From Cryobacterium sp. N22 (GTDB taxonomy: Bacteria > Actinomycetota > Actinomycetes > Actinomycetales > Microbacteriaceae): DNA of 61,214 nt. The notes beneath the pieces are model-generated. The model searched no databases. It saw only the letters and a program-made list of their open reading frames with translations, and was not told where the DNA came from. The number at the start of each line of letters is the position of its first letter. Position 1 is the first letter of the stretch. The position numbers were made by a program, and so were the translations under genes. This document shows, one piece after another, positions 27,533-38,194 of the stretch. The stretch is taken from contig NZ_PJJP01000026.1 of the NCBI RefSeq assembly GCF_002929555.1, positions 1 to 61,214 of the forward strand, read 5' to 3'.

Positions 27533-28948
27533 GTGAGCATGCGACTATACGACTCGAAGGCCCAGACCCTTCGCGATTTCCTGCCGATCGTTCCGGGCAA
27601 GGTGGGAATCTACGTCTGCGGACCCACCGTGCAGTCGTCGCCGCACATCGGCCACTTGCGCAGCGCCCTGGTCTACGACCAGCTGCGCCGCTGGCTCAGC
27701 TACCGCGGCAATGACGTCACCTTCATTCGCAACGTCACCGACATCGACGACAAGATCCTCCTGAACGCTGCGGGCACCACCGAACAGTGGTGGGCGCTCG
27801 CGTACCGCTTCGAACTCGAGTTCACCGCCGGCTACCAGCGGTTGGGCATCCTCGCGCCCACCTACGAACCCCGCGCCACCGCGAGCGTGCAGGAGATGCA
27901 GGACATCATCGGCCGTCTCATCGCCAACGGGCACGCCTACCCGGCCGCGGATGACTCGGGTGACGTGTACTTCGACACCCGCAGCTGGCCCGCGTACGGC
28001 GAGCTGACCCGCCAGAATCCCGACAACATGGAGGCGGCCACCGACGCCGACCCGCGCGGCAAGCGCGACGCGCGCGACTTCGCCCTCTGGAAGGGCCACA
28101 AGGCCGACGAACCGGCCACGTCGGCCTGGGTCTCCCCCTGGGGGGCCGGCCGGCCCGGCTGGCACATCGAATGCTCCGCCATGGCCGCCCGCTACCTCGG
28201 CCCGCAATTCGACATCCACGGCGGCGGCCTCGACCTGCGCTTCCCGCACCACGAGAACGAGCTGGCCCAGTCCAATGCGGCCGGTGACGCCTTCGCGAAC
28301 TTCTGGGTGCACAACGGCCTGGTCAACACCAACGGCCAGAAGATGTCCAAGTCGCTGGGCAACTCCGTCTACGCGGCGGAACTGCTCGACCAGGCCCGCG
28401 CCATCGTGGTGCGCTACTACCTCGGCGCCGCGCACTATAGATCCACCCTCGACTTCCACGAGGGGTCGCTGGCCGAGGCCGAGGCCGCCCTGGAACGCAT
28501 CGAGAGTTTCCTCGACCGCGCCGACCGGCGCCTGGCCGACACCCGCTTCGCCGGCTCCGGCGTCGAGATCGTGCCGGATGACTTCGCCACGGCCATGGAC
28601 GACGACCTTGCGGTGCCGCAGGCGCTCGGCGTGCTGCACGACACCGTGCGCGCCGGCAACGCGGCCCTCGACGCCGAAGACCTGCACGCGGCCGCGGCCG
28701 CGCGCGGCCAGGTTCTCGCGATGAGCGAGGTCCTCGGCATCAACCCCCTGTCGCCCGGCTGGGCCGTCGCGACCGATGAACCCGCCATGGTGGCCCTCAC
28801 CGCCCTCGTCGAGCGCCTGCTCGACGACCGGGAGACCGCCAGGCAGAGCCGCGATTACGCGGCCGCAGACCGTATCCGGGACGAGCTCGTCGCCGCCGGC
28901 ATTACCATCGAAGACACCCCGTCGGGTGCACATTGGAGTTTTGACTGA
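27533..28948 (+). CDS. cysS: Cysteinyl-tRNA synthetase
   Basis: 471 aa. Class I synthetase: HIGH motif as [14 protein letters not shown] (about 34-47), zinc ligands from VCGPT, GWHIECS and HHENE, and KMSKSLGNS (about 267-275). C-terminal DALR anticodon domain. GTG start at 27533 (ATG 27539 is an alternative), 4 bp after ispDF, with TAAACT at 27521-27526 ending 6 nt upstream. The stop overlaps the rlmB-like ATG. A paralogue, MshC, exists for mycothiol; the length and KMSKS favour true CysS. Confidence 0.95.
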   Translation: MSMRLYDSKAQTLRDFLPIVPGKVGIYVCGPTVQSSPHIGHLRSALVYDQLRRWLSYRGNDVTFIRNVTDIDDKILLNAAGTTEQWWALAYRFELEFTAGYQRLGILAPTYEPRATASVQEMQDIIGRLIANGHAYPAADDSGDVYFDTRSWPAYGELTRQNPDNMEAATDADPRGKRDARDFALWKGHKADEPATSAWVSPWGAGRPGWHIECSAMAARYLGPQFDIHGGGLDLRFPHHENELAQSNAAGDAFANFWVHNGLVNTNGQKMSKSLGNSVYAAELLDQARAIVVRYYLGAAHYRSTLDFHEGSLAEAEAALERIESFLDRADRRLADTRFAGSGVEIVPDDFATAMDDDLAVPQALGVLHDTVRAGNAALDAEDLHAAAAARGQVLAMSEVLGINPLSPGWAVATDEPAMVALTALVERLLDDRETARQSRDYAAADRIRDELVAAGITIEDTPSGAHWSFD

Positions 28949-30048
28949 TGAAGAACACAGATCGCAAGTCGCGCACCGGCGCGGTGCGCAAGGGCAGCAG
29001 GGGACCGCAGGTCGGTTCCGGCGGCCAGGGCCGTCAGGCTCTCGAGGGCAAGAAGCCCACCCCCAAGGCCGAAGACCGTCCGTACCACCCCGCTGGCAAG
29101 GCCAAGGCAGCCAAGGACCGCTTCGCCGCGGCCGGCGGCGGCCGCAGCCGTGCCCCGGGCGGTTCCGGTGCCCCGCGCACCGGCCGCAGCACCGGCACCG
29201 GCAACACCGGCGGCGGCGGTTCGTCCACCCGCAAGGCCAAGTCGGATGCCGAGTTCGAGGTCGTCACCGGCCGCAACTCGGTGCTCGAGGCGCTGCGCGC
29301 CAAGATCCCCGCGTCGGCGCTGTACGTGGCCACCCGCATTGAAATGGATGACCGGGTCAAGGAAGTCCTCAAGCTCGCCACGACCCGCAACATCCCGGTT
29401 CTTGAGGTCATGCGCCCCGAGATCGACCGGCTCTCCGGTAAGGACGCCGTGCACCAGGGCCTCGCGCTCAAGGTGCCCGCGTACGAGTACGCGCACCCGA
29501 TCGAGCTGCTCGACCTCACCATCAGCCGCGGCCACAAGCCGCTGTTCGTGGCGCTGGACGGCATCACCGACCCGCGCAACCTGGGTGCGATCATCCGCTC
29601 CACCGCGGCGTTCGGCGGCCACGGCGTCATCGTGCCGCAGCGCCGCTCCGTTGGCGTCACCGCCTCGGCCTGGAAGACCTCGGCCGGTGCGGCCGCGCGT
29701 CTGCCCGTGGCCATGGCTCCCAACCTCACCCAGACGCTCAAGGCGCTCAAGGAGCGCGGCATGCTCGTGATCGGCCTCGACGGCGGCGGCGACACCGTGC
29801 TGCCCGAGCTCGGCCTCGGTTACGCCGAGCGTCCCATCGTCGTGGTCGTCGGCAGCGAGGGCAAGGGCCTGTCCCGCCTCGTCACCGAAACCTGCGACGC
29901 CATCGTGTCGATCCCGATCAACGCGAACACCGAGTCGCTGAACGCCGGAATCGCCGCCGGTGTCACCCTGTACGAGATCTCCAAGCTGCGCGCCGAGGCC
30001 CTCGCGGCCAAGGTCGCCAAGGCCGCTGCGCAGGCCGCGCAGGCCTAA
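28948..30048 (+). CDS. rlmB: RlmB-like 23S rRNA 2'-O-ribose methyltransferase (SpoU/TrmH)
   Basis: 366 aa; ATG overlaps the cysS stop (TGATG). A basic, Gly/Ser-rich disordered N-terminus (~1-95, [18 protein letters not shown]...) precedes an L30e-like substrate-binding domain ([20 protein letters not shown]) and the knotted SPOUT domain with motifs [35 protein letters not shown] and [18 protein letters not shown]. Methylates a ribose of 23S rRNA by family homology; exact position is not proven. The Mtb homologue Rv3579c occupies the same place. Confidence 0.92.
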   Translation: MKNTDRKSRTGAVRKGSRGPQVGSGGQGRQALEGKKPTPKAEDRPYHPAGKAKAAKDRFAAAGGGRSRAPGGSGAPRTGRSTGTGNTGGGGSSTRKAKSDAEFEVVTGRNSVLEALRAKIPASALYVATRIEMDDRVKEVLKLATTRNIPVLEVMRPEIDRLSGKDAVHQGLALKVPAYEYAHPIELLDLTISRGHKPLFVALDGITDPRNLGAIIRSTAAFGGHGVIVPQRRSVGVTASAWKTSAGAAARLPVAMAPNLTQTLKALKERGMLVIGLDGGGDTVLPELGLGYAERPIVVVVGSEGKGLSRLVTETCDAIVSIPINANTESLNAGIAAGVTLYEISKLRAEALAAKVAKAAAQAAQA

Positions 30049-30069
30049 ACCGCGCCCGCGCTTGTGATG

Positions 30070-30112
30070 CGGCGCAGATCGTCCCTTCGGGGTCGGTCTG
30101 CGCCGTTTCTTG
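30070..30112 (+). terminator. Terminator after rlmB
   Basis: CGGCGCAGA (30070-30078) pairs with TCTGCGCCG (30097-30105), an inner GTCCC/GGGGT-type stem extends it, and TTTCTTG follows. 22 bp after the stop. Confidence 0.75.
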
Positions 30113-30243
30113 TGTGTGGCGGGGTGCTGTGGTCTGGTTCAGGGCGTGCTGGTGATGGGATGCGGGTGCCTCGGGTGGTGCCGCACGTCCCGTCCCCGAG
30201 ACCCCCCCCCGGGCGCCCCTGCGGACCCGGGGCCCGGTTGCGT

Positions 30244-30435
30244 GAGATGGCAGTTGAGGCCCGTTGCCACGCGGAGAGAGGGCCTCAACTGGCAACTCGC
30301 TGGTGGCGCCGATGGTGAGGTGACAGTTGGGGCCCAGTGAGGGCGCCTGAGGGGGCCTCAAGTGTCAACTCGGTGCATCCGATTCTCTTGAGAACGCGCA
30401 AAATGCCCCTTCGAACCTGCCGAAGGGGCATTTTG
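30244..30435. repeat. Three palindromes: two type B, one type A
   Basis: Type B: GGCAGTTGAGGCCC (30249-30262) with 30280-30293, and TGACAGTTGGGGCCC (30321-30335) with 30353-30367; both end near CAACTCG. Type A: CAAAATGCCCCTTCG (30399-30413) with a perfect complement at 30421-30435. The last can terminate transcription toward either flank. A run of nine C lies at 30202-30210. No gene is apparent in 30049-30453. Confidence 0.75.
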
Positions 30436-30453
30436 GCGCAACTCGGGGAGGGG

Positions 30454-31758
30454 TTAGACGTTCAGGCGCCAGTCGTCGGCGCCGACCTCGTCAGACTCGA
30501 GGTCTTCGTCGTCGCTTTCCTGCACTTCGATCGGCGTGGTGGGCGGGTCGATGACGGTGGCCTCGTCGCGGCGGTGACGAAGCACATCCTGAACGTACGA
30601 GGTGACCGCCTCGGCCAGGGGGATGTCCCGGCTCGCGTTCTGCGCCATGTACCAGCGGTGGTCGAGCAGCTGGTGGAACACCTCGGCGGGCTCGAGCTTG
30701 CCCTTGAGCTCACGCGGAATGGCGCGCACGACGGGCTCGAAGACCCGCACCAGCCACTCGTGCGCCATCATCTCCTCGTCGGCGTCGGGGTTGCCGTACG
30801 CGACCCCGTAGGAGTCGAGGTCGTTGAGCAGGCGGCGGGCCTGGTTCTCCTCGGCGTCGAGGCCGGTGAGGCGCAGCAGCCGGCGCTGGTGGTGGCCGGC
30901 GTCGACGACCTTGGGCTGGATGCGCACCGTCGTGCCGTTCTCGTCGGTCTTGATCGCGAGTTCCTCGATGTCGAAGCCGAGGTGGTTGAGGCGTTCGACG
31001 CGCTCGGTGATGCGCCAGCGCTCGCTGCTCGCGAAGGACTCGGAGCCGGTGAGTTCCTTCCACAGCAGCCGGTAGGCCGCGACGATGCCGTTGCTCACGT
31101 TGACCGGGTCGAGTTCGTCGGCGACACGGCCGCCGGCCTCGAGGTCCATCAGCTCGCCGGCGATGTTCACCCGGGCGATTTCCAGGTCGTTCTCGCGCTG
31201 CCCGTTCGACAGGCCGCCGGGGTAGAGCTGGCCGGTCTCGGCGTCGACGAGGTACGCGGCGAACGCGCCGGCATCGCGGCGGAACAGCGTGTTCGAGAGT
31301 GACACGTCGCCCCAGAACAGGCCCACCATGTGCACACGCACCAGCAGCAGGGCGAGGGCGTCGACCAGGCGGGTGGCCGTATCCGGGCGCAGGGCCTGGG
31401 AGTACAGCGCCCGGTAGGGCAGCGAGAACTTCAGGTGCCGGGTCACCAGCACCGAGTTGAGCGGGTCACCGTCTTCGTCGGTGCGGTTCGTGATCACCGC
31501 GAGCGGTTCGACGCAGGGAATCTCCAGGCTCTGCAGGGTGCGGAGCATCTCGTACTCGCGCTTGGCCATCTCGCTGGTGGTCTCCTTGATGGCCACGACA
31601 CGGCCACTGAGGTGGGCGAAGCGCACGAGGTGCCGGGAGAGGCCCTTGGGCAGCGAGGCGATGTTCTCGTTCGGCCAGGCGTCCAGCGGCACGTTCCAGG
31701 GAAGGTCGAGCAGGGCCGGGTCGGCCGTTGCGGAGGTGATGTTCAGAGAACCGCTCAT
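30454..31758 (-). CDS. DUF4032 protein with lipopolysaccharide kinase-like fold
   Basis: 434 aa. The N-terminal ~260 residues look kinase-like: VVAIKETTSEMAKREYEMLR (Lys and Glu of the ATP site), a catalytic loop HMVGLFWGDVSLSNTLFR (GDxxxxN) and a metal-binding DAETGQ. The C-terminal ~150 residues form DUF4032 (KVVDAGHHQRRLLRLTGLD, DHRWYMAQ, AVTSYVQDVL) ending in an acidic tail. Substrate is unknown. Widely conserved in actinobacteria; no partner is obvious here beyond the neighbouring ABC ATPase on the same strand. Confidence 0.85.
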   Translation of the reverse strand: MSGSLNITSATADPALLDLPWNVPLDAWPNENIASLPKGLSRHLVRFAHLSGRVVAIKETTSEMAKREYEMLRTLQSLEIPCVEPLAVITNRTDEDGDPLNSVLVTRHLKFSLPYRALYSQALRPDTATRLVDALALLLVRVHMVGLFWGDVSLSNTLFRRDAGAFAAYLVDAETGQLYPGGLSNGQRENDLEIARVNIAGELMDLEAGGRVADELDPVNVSNGIVAAYRLLWKELTGSESFASSERWRITERVERLNHLGFDIEELAIKTDENGTTVRIQPKVVDAGHHQRRLLRLTGLDAEENQARRLLNDLDSYGVAYGNPDADEEMMAHEWLVRVFEPVVRAIPRELKGKLEPAEVFHQLLDHRWYMAQNASRDIPLAEAVTSYVQDVLRHRRDEATVIDPPTTPIEVQESDDEDLESDEVGADDWRLNV

Positions 31759-31861
31759 GAGGAGCCTAACTATCGAAAGGGCCCGTCAGGGCCGCAAGCC
31801 GCCCCGGCCGGAATCGGCTCGGAGACGCGGGACCGGCGGCGGGGAAATCGCACGCCGAAAT

Positions 31862-31902
31862 GACAAACTCGACCGCCGAAACTGCCGGCGGTCGAGTTTG
31901 TC
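31862..31902 (-). terminator. Terminator after the UgpC/MsiK-type gene
   Basis: Perfect 17-bp stem GACAAACTCGACCGCCG (31862-31878) with 31886-31902, 7-nt loop. Sits 10 bp past the ATPase stop on the minus strand. Confidence 0.85.
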
Positions 31903-31911
31903 GAACAGTGC

Positions 31912-33009
<1,098 letters not shown>

Positions 33010-33294
33010 TATTTCGTTATTCTCCTTCACCGGCAGGTACGTGCCGGACGATCCGTTGTGATGGGATTTATCTGTCCGGCCGACGTAGCGCCAGCGCAAG
33101 ACCTTCCTAGTATGGCATGCCCCGGATGCGTGTCCGCTGAATTGGCAGCTCACCGCGTGCCGGTGGTACCCGGTGAGCCCGCAGTGAGCCCGCTGTGAGG
33201 CACCGGTTGGTTATTTCCCAGACTGGGGTCCTACTATTTGGAGTGCTACCGCGCACATCCGCGAGCGCACCCCCTCAACTCGGAGCGATCATCC

Positions 33295-34212
33295 ATGACA
33301 ACTGGCGGCCCAGGCGACCCTCGTCCCTCGAAGAATCAGCGTCGCGACGCAGCGCGCACGAAGGCAGCACAGATTCGAGTGGAGCAGAAGAAGCGGGATC
33401 GCCGGAACCGGGTGTTCCTGCAGGGCGGAATCGCCATTGCCGCCATCGCCGTCGTGACCGCCATCGTCCTGATCATCGTCAACTCCGTGCAGCCCGCCGG
33501 CCCCGGCCCGCGCAACATGGCCAGTGACGGGCTCCTCGTCGGCGAGGGCCTGACCGCCGTGACCACTCCGGCGCTGCAGCCGGATGCCGACCCGGTGCCG
33601 TCCACCCCCGACAAGACCGGAACCATCGCCGACATTCGCGTTTACGTCGACTACCTCTGCCCGTTCTGCGGCACCTTCGAGAACACCAACGCCGAGCAGA
33701 TCTCCCAGTGGGTCGACTCGGGCGCCGCGACCGTGGAGATCCACCCGATCTCAATCCTGACCAGCAAGTCCGCGGGAACCCAGTATTCGCTGCGCGCCGC
33801 GAACGCGGCCGCGTGTGTGGCGGATTCCGCCCCGGACGACTTCCTGGCGTTCAACTCGGCGCTCTTCGCGGCGCAGCCCGTCGAAGGCACCGCCGGCCTC
33901 AGCGACGAGGAGATCAAGAAGATCGTGAAGAGCTCCGGGGTGTCGGAGAACCTCACCGCGATCAACGAGTGCATCGACGAGACCACCTTCAAGTCCTGGG
34001 TCCTCGCCTCCACGGATCGGGCCCTGAGCGGACCGATCCCGAACTCGTCCTCCCTTGAAGCGATCACGGGAACCCCGACGGTGCTCGTGAACGGCAAGCA
34101 GTACGTGGGCGCTCTGGACGACCCCAAGGAATTCGCGGCCTTCGTGCTGCAGGCCGCGAGCGAGGCGTACTCCACCGCGACGCCGACGCCCACCCCGACG
34201 ACGGCCGGATAG
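33295..34212 (+). CDS. DsbA-like membrane-anchored thiol-disulfide protein
   Basis: 305 aa from the ATG at 33295 after CGGAGCG. A basic cytoplasmic N-terminus (RRDAARTKAAQIRVEQKKRD) leads to one membrane helix (VFLQGGIAIAAIAVVTAIVL, about 40-59). The extracytoplasmic thioredoxin fold contains VDYLCPFCGTFE (CPFC active site, about residue 120) and a cis-Pro loop (ITGTPTVLVNG). Thr/Pro tail. It likely oxidises or isomerises disulfides of secreted proteins. Upstream TACTAT at 33232-33237 may be the -10 box. Confidence 0.9.
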   Translation: MTTGGPGDPRPSKNQRRDAARTKAAQIRVEQKKRDRRNRVFLQGGIAIAAIAVVTAIVLIIVNSVQPAGPGPRNMASDGLLVGEGLTAVTTPALQPDADPVPSTPDKTGTIADIRVYVDYLCPFCGTFENTNAEQISQWVDSGAATVEIHPISILTSKSAGTQYSLRAANAAACVADSAPDDFLAFNSALFAAQPVEGTAGLSDEEIKKIVKSSGVSENLTAINECIDETTFKSWVLASTDRALSGPIPNSSSLEAITGTPTVLVNGKQYVGALDDPKEFAAFVLQAASEAYSTATPTPTPTTAG

Positions 34213-34230
34213 CCCGTCGTTTCCCGGGCC

Positions 34231-34264
34231 GGATGCCGGCCGACCCACGATTGGGTCGGCATCC
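34231..34264 (+). terminator. Hairpin after the DsbA-like gene
   Basis: GGATGCC...GACCCA (34231-34247, with a 4-nt bulge GGCC) pairs with TGGGTCGGCATCC (34252-34264), tetraloop CGAT. No T-run. Confidence 0.6.
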
Positions 34265-34314
34265 GCTCGCCGGGTGATTTAGGATGAATGCTCGAGGCAG
34301 TTCGACGGCCTCAT

Positions 34315-34390
34315 GCCGGCCTGGCGCAATTGGTAGCGCACCACTCTTGTAAAGTGGGGGTTACGGGTTCAAGTCCCGTGGCCGGCCCCA
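34315..34390 (+). tRNA. tRNA-Thr(TGT)
   Basis: Acceptor GCCGGCC (34315-34321) pairs with GGCCGGC (34380-34386); anticodon stem CCACT/AGTGG with loop CTTGTAA gives anticodon TGT; T-arm ACGGGTTCAAGTCCCGT. Discriminator C at 34387 with encoded CCA at 34388-34390. Confidence 0.97.
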
Positions 34391-34476
34391 TCTCTTCAGC
34401 CCCTCCGGGCGGCGCCACCAGGGCTACGATGTCCGCGTGCCGGCCAGTCGCAGCGCCGGCGGAATCGAGGGTTTCC

Positions 34477-34761
34477 ATGTTCACCCTGCACATCGAACAC
34501 GCCGTTGGGGACTACGAGGCGTGGAAGCAGATGTTTGACTCGGATCCGCTCGGCCGCAAGACCGCCGGCGTCACCGCTTTTCGAGTCATGCGCCCGGTCG
34601 ACGACGGCAACGCGGTGCGGATCGATCTCGACTTCGACTCCCGCACGGATGCCGAGAAGATGAAGGTGGCTCTCGAGGAGCTCTGGAAGGGCCCGGGTGC
34701 TGCCCTGATGCGTAATCCCCGTGCTCTCCTCACCGAAACCGTGGAGGACGTCGCCCTGTGA
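34477..34761 (+). CDS. Small ferredoxin-like alpha/beta barrel (antibiotic monooxygenase-like) hypothetical protein
   Basis: 94 aa from the ATG at 34477. The pattern FTLHIEHAVGDYEAWKQMFD, GVTAFRVMRPVDDGNAVRID, then a helix DAEKMKVALEELWKGPG fits a small dimeric alpha/beta-barrel fold like ABM/cyclase proteins. No catalytic residues can be assigned. It overlaps the deaminase start (34758) by 4 nt, so the pair is probably co-translated, 86 bp after tRNA-Thr. Confidence 0.7.
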   Translation: MFTLHIEHAVGDYEAWKQMFDSDPLGRKTAGVTAFRVMRPVDDGNAVRIDLDFDSRTDAEKMKVALEELWKGPGAALMRNPRALLTETVEDVAL

Positions 34762-35279
34762 ACGCACCTCGCCCGGACCCCGTGGCGGACCTGACGCTGA
34801 TTTCGGCGTCCGACGAGACGCACCTCACCCGGGCCATCGACGTGGCCCGTCTGTCCCGCGCGAACGGGAATCATCCGTTCGGCGCGATCTTGGTGACCGG
34901 TGACGGCACGATCATCGAGGGCCAGAACAGCGTGGTGACGGCGGGCGACCCGACCGGCCACGCCGAGACCAACCTCGTTCGCCTCGCCAGCGCCCGGCTG
35001 TCCAAGGACGAACTGCGCGCGAGCACCCTGTACACCAGCACCGAACCCTGCGTCATGTGTTCCGGCGCCATCTACTGGGCCGGGATCGGCCGGGTCGCCT
35101 ACGCGCTGCCCGAACGGATGCTCGGCGAGATGGTGCCCGAGCAAGACGGGGAGCCGACGCTCGACCTGCCCTGCCGGGAAGTCTTCGCCCGCGGCGGCAA
35201 CGCCGTGGTCGTCGCCGGCCCCGCCCTGATCGATGAAGCGGCCGACGTGCACGCGGGATTCTGGGACGCCGCACCCTGA
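34758..35279 (+). CDS. Nucleoside/guanine deaminase-like (CDA fold)
   Basis: 173 aa, GTG start overlapping the previous stop. Zinc deaminase motifs: TGHAETNLVRLA (HAE, His ligand plus catalytic Glu) and TSTEPCVMCSGAIYWAGIGR (PCxxC). NHPFGAILV precedes them. This pattern matches guanine deaminase or related nucleobase deaminases rather than TadA tRNA deaminase, which has a different C-terminal helix. Soluble, cytoplasmic. Confidence 0.85.
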   Translation: MNAPRPDPVADLTLISASDETHLTRAIDVARLSRANGNHPFGAILVTGDGTIIEGQNSVVTAGDPTGHAETNLVRLASARLSKDELRASTLYTSTEPCVMCSGAIYWAGIGRVAYALPERMLGEMVPEQDGEPTLDLPCREVFARGGNAVVVAGPALIDEAADVHAGFWDAAP

Positions 35280-35296
35280 CTTTCGGCCCGGCCGGG

Positions 35297-36658
35297 TCAG
35301 TCCGTCGACGGGCCGGCGGAGGGGAGCGCGCCGCTCAACCGCCGGCCCGGCGGCTCGGGCAACCGGCCGGTGATCACGTGCGCGACGACCACCGCCACGA
35401 TCACCAGCGGCATCACGGCATACGCGTCGCTGGTGAGCAGCACCGTGGCCAGCAGCACGCTGGTGAGCGGCAGGCGCAGCATCGACACGCACATGGCGCC
35501 GATGCCCACCCCCACCGCCGGTACCAGCGCCATGCCGGGCAGGTGCGAGGCCGCGATCCCCAGGGCGGCACCGACGAACATCGCCGGGAAGACCGGACCG
35601 CCCCGGAACGCGCTCAGCGACAGGCCATAGGCGAGGGCCTTGCACAGGATCAGCAGCGCGACGGCGCCGAGCGGCCAGGCGGCGCCGTCGGAGATCAGCG
35701 ACGGCAGGGCCGACTGGCCGGAGAAGAGCACCTCGGCGGTGTCCTCCCCGGTAACCTGCGCGAACAGCACGGCCAGGCCCGCGATCGCCAGGCCGAGGAC
35801 GGGGGTCACGATAAGCCGGCGGCGGTGCACGAACGGGCGCACGATGCGGGCCAGGGCCCGGATGCCCCAGGCCAACAGCGGGCAGGCGACCCCGATCCCG
35901 AGCGCCCAGAGGAACATGGCCACGGTGGGGGTGGAAAACGCCGGCAGGTCGGGAAGCGCGAGGGAGAACGTGCCCAGTCCGGTCCAGGAGTCCAGGCCCA
36001 CGAAGACCAGCGAGCCGATGCCCGCGGCGAGCAGGCCGGGCAGCAGGCCCACACCCAGCATCGCGCCGGCCAGCCCGGAGGCCTCCATCAACAGGAACGC
36101 GCCGAGCAGGGGAGAGCCGAGGAGGGTGCTCACCGCGGCGAAACTTCCGGCGGCGGCGATCACCGAGACGGCCGTCGGCGGCGAGTCCTTCTTGATCAGC
36201 CGAATCGCCAGGGCACCCAGACCGCCGCCGAGCGCGATCAGCGGTGCCTCCGGACCGAGCACGGCGCCGAGCGCCAGGGTGGCCAGAGCAGCGAGCACGA
36301 CACCGGGCAGCTCCCGCGGTTGCGGGAAGCCGCCGGCCTTGAACCCCTCAGACGGCGGATGCCCGCTGGTGCCCGGCAGGCGCTGGATGCACAGCGCTAC
36401 CAGCAGCCCCGACAGCGCCAGCAGCGGGAACGGCCACCAGACCGGCACGTCGGCGAAGCCCAGGACGCCGGGCAGCTCGGTGAAGAGGTACTTCTGCAGC
36501 CAGTCGACCAGCGCCAGGAAGCCGTAGGCGGCGATCGACACCGGCACCCCGATGAGGCCGGCCAGCAGCAGGATGCGCAGGTAGCCGCGGGAGCGGATCA
36601 CCGCCAGCGGATCGGGTGACGGCTTCACCGGCGCCGACGGATCGGGGTGCGCGTCCAT
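35297..36658 (-). CDS. ClC-type chloride channel/transporter
   Basis: 453 aa from the ATG at 36658, with GAGGAGGA 8 nt upstream. Ten or more hydrophobic helices. ClC filter-like motifs: GAVLGPEAPLIALGGGLG (G-x-E-x-P region), SAFRGGPVFPAMFVGAALG (GxFxP-like) and conserved SVLLATVLL near the C-terminus. The first GSGIP filter motif is not clear. It probably exchanges Cl- (or F-) with protons across the membrane; no regulatory CBS domain is present. Confidence 0.9.
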   Translation of the reverse strand: MDAHPDPSAPVKPSPDPLAVIRSRGYLRILLLAGLIGVPVSIAAYGFLALVDWLQKYLFTELPGVLGFADVPVWWPFPLLALSGLLVALCIQRLPGTSGHPPSEGFKAGGFPQPRELPGVVLAALATLALGAVLGPEAPLIALGGGLGALAIRLIKKDSPPTAVSVIAAAGSFAAVSTLLGSPLLGAFLLMEASGLAGAMLGVGLLPGLLAAGIGSLVFVGLDSWTGLGTFSLALPDLPAFSTPTVAMFLWALGIGVACPLLAWGIRALARIVRPFVHRRRLIVTPVLGLAIAGLAVLFAQVTGEDTAEVLFSGQSALPSLISDGAAWPLGAVALLILCKALAYGLSLSAFRGGPVFPAMFVGAALGIAASHLPGMALVPAVGVGIGAMCVSMLRLPLTSVLLATVLLTSDAYAVMPLVIVAVVVAHVITGRLPEPPGRRLSGALPSAGPSTD

Positions 36659-36834
36659 GTCGCGGTCCTCCTCGTCGGGCGGTGGGCGTGCGGAGTCCCA
36701 GCCCACGCTGGCCCTGGCGGATCAACCGCGCAAGCCCCCCGGCGCCGGCCAAGAGTCATCGCTGACTCGCCGACCCATCCGGGCACCAATGGGGGGCTGG
36801 TCGACCGGGGGCCCTGTTCACTAGGCTGACCGGC

Positions 36835-37221
36835 ATGTATGCGCTGTTCTCCGTCGTGCTCCTGGTGCTCGTCGTCGCCGCCCTCGTGGATATCATCACC
36901 CGGCAGGACGGCCAGGTGAAGCACCTGCCCAAGGTGCTCTGGGTGCTGCTGGTGATCTTTCTCCCGGTGATCGGCAGCCTGCTCTGGTTCGCCATCGGCC
37001 GGGAGTATCCCGTCAGGGCCGAGCGGCCGAGCGTCGGTGTGCCGCATCGCAACGCCGCGTGGTCCGGGGCGCCCGCGATGCAGCCGACGCGTCGGCTGAG
37101 GACCACCGAGGAGGAACTGGCCGACCTCGACCGCGAGATCGACTTCCACACCGAACAGGCCCGCATCCGTCGTCTCGAGGCGGAGCTGGCCGAACGGCGC
37201 CGGCCGGTGGACGAATCCTGA
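36835..37221 (+). CDS. PLDc_N-domain membrane protein
   Basis: 128 aa. Two helices (ALFSVVLLVLVVAALVDIIT and VLWVLLVIFLPVIGSLLWFA) joined by a short loop form the phospholipase D N-terminal (PLDc_N) module seen alone in many actinobacteria. A Pro/Arg linker precedes a C-terminal coiled coil (EEELADLDREIDFHTEQARI). TAGGCT at 36822-36827 ends 7 nt before the ATG. Function unknown. Confidence 0.82.
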   Translation: MYALFSVVLLVLVVAALVDIITRQDGQVKHLPKVLWVLLVIFLPVIGSLLWFAIGREYPVRAERPSVGVPHRNAAWSGAPAMQPTRRLRTTEEELADLDREIDFHTEQARIRRLEAELAERRRPVDES

Positions 37222-37297
37222 GCGGTCGGTCTGACGATCGACGCGCGCCGGTGCCGCGCGTCGCCGGCAAGCCCGCCAACGGTCTACGCTGAGTTTT

Positions 37298-37921
37298 GTG
37301 GTCATAGACAACAAAACACCCCAGGAACCCGTTCGCTCCGAATTCGACAAGATGGTGGCGGGGGAGTGGTACCGCTACCGCTCCGGGCCCGAGCTGGCCG
37401 AGATGACGACGAGCACGCAACGCACGTGCCGGAAGATCACCGCGCTCTACGACGATGACCAGCCCGCGGCGCATGCGCTGTTCGCCGAGATGCTCGGCAG
37501 CGTGGGCGTCGGCGCCGACTTCCGGCCGCCGCTGTACCTGGACTACGGATCCCGGCTGCACGTGGGCGCCAACACGTTCATCAACGCGGACTTCCTCACG
37601 CTGGGCGGCGGAGAGATCACCATCGGCGCCAACGTGCTGGTGGGACCCAGCGCCCGCCTGTACACCCCGACCCACGCCCTCGACGTGGAGGAGCGCCGCG
37701 CCGGCTTCGAGCGCGTCTCGCCCATCACCATCGAAGACGACGTCTGGCTGGGCGGCAACGTCGTGGTCTGCCCCGGCGTGACCATCGGCGCGGGCAGCAT
37801 CATCGGCGCCGGCTCCGTCGTGACCAAGGACGTTCCGGCCGGGGTCATCGCGGCCGGCAATCCGGCTCGCGTGGTGCGCGAGATCGGGCCGGGCGACCGG
37901 ATCGGTCTGGCCGCGGCCTGA
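37298..37921 (+). CDS. Maltose/galactoside O-acetyltransferase-like enzyme
   Basis: 207 aa, GTG start with TACGCT (37285-37290) 7 nt upstream. N-terminal Mac domain (EFDKMVAGEWYRYRSGPELAEM) and left-handed beta-helix with the catalytic His in LYTPTHALDVEERRAG (about residue 126). The C-terminal hexapeptide stretch is VTIGAGSIIGAGSVVTKDVP. Acetyl-CoA-dependent O-acetylation of a sugar; natural acceptor unknown. Confidence 0.92.
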   Translation: MVIDNKTPQEPVRSEFDKMVAGEWYRYRSGPELAEMTTSTQRTCRKITALYDDDQPAAHALFAEMLGSVGVGADFRPPLYLDYGSRLHVGANTFINADFLTLGGGEITIGANVLVGPSARLYTPTHALDVEERRAGFERVSPITIEDDVWLGGNVVVCPGVTIGAGSIIGAGSVVTKDVPAGVIAAGNPARVVREIGPGDRIGLAAA

Positions 37922-37966
37922 CCGGCGTCGACCGGGAGTTCATGCGGGACCGCAGTGCTCGGCGCG

Positions 37967-38194
37967 TCAGAGCAGCCCGAGGATCTCCTGGCGCTTGGCT
38001 TCGTATTCGGCGTCGGACACCAGTCCCTTGGCGTGCAACTGCTCCAGCTGCACCAAACGGTCAGCCTCATCGCCCGCCCGTCGACGGCGTGCGACGTGAA
38101 CGGCCAAGAATACGATCGCGAGAGCGACCAGGACCATCGCGCTGAGCACGCCCAGGATGATGAGCGCGTGCCAGCCAGTCAGATTGCTGAGCAT
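37967..38194 (-). CDS. SHOCT-domain small membrane protein
   Basis: 75 aa. One membrane helix (LIILGVLSAMVLVALAIVFL, about 11-30), a basic segment (HVARRRRAGDEA), and a C-terminal SHOCT domain (LVQLEQLHAKGLVSDAEYEA), an oligomerisation or peptide-binding helical pair. Conserved in actinobacteria, no known activity. Convergent with the acetyltransferase gene, 45 bp apart. Confidence 0.85.
   Translation of the reverse strand: MLSNLTGWHALIILGVLSAMVLVALAIVFLAVHVARRRRAGDEADRLVQLEQLHAKGLVSDAEYEAKRQEILGLL

Noticed and set aside
30202..30210. Run of nine C residues
   Set aside because: It is not in a gene and could be an assembly or sequencing uncertainty; no function inferred.
34015..34212. Possible mobile-element insertion at tRNA-Thr (and the other tRNAs)
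   Set aside because: No integrase, direct repeat of the tRNA 3' end or composition change was seen near any of the three tRNA genes.
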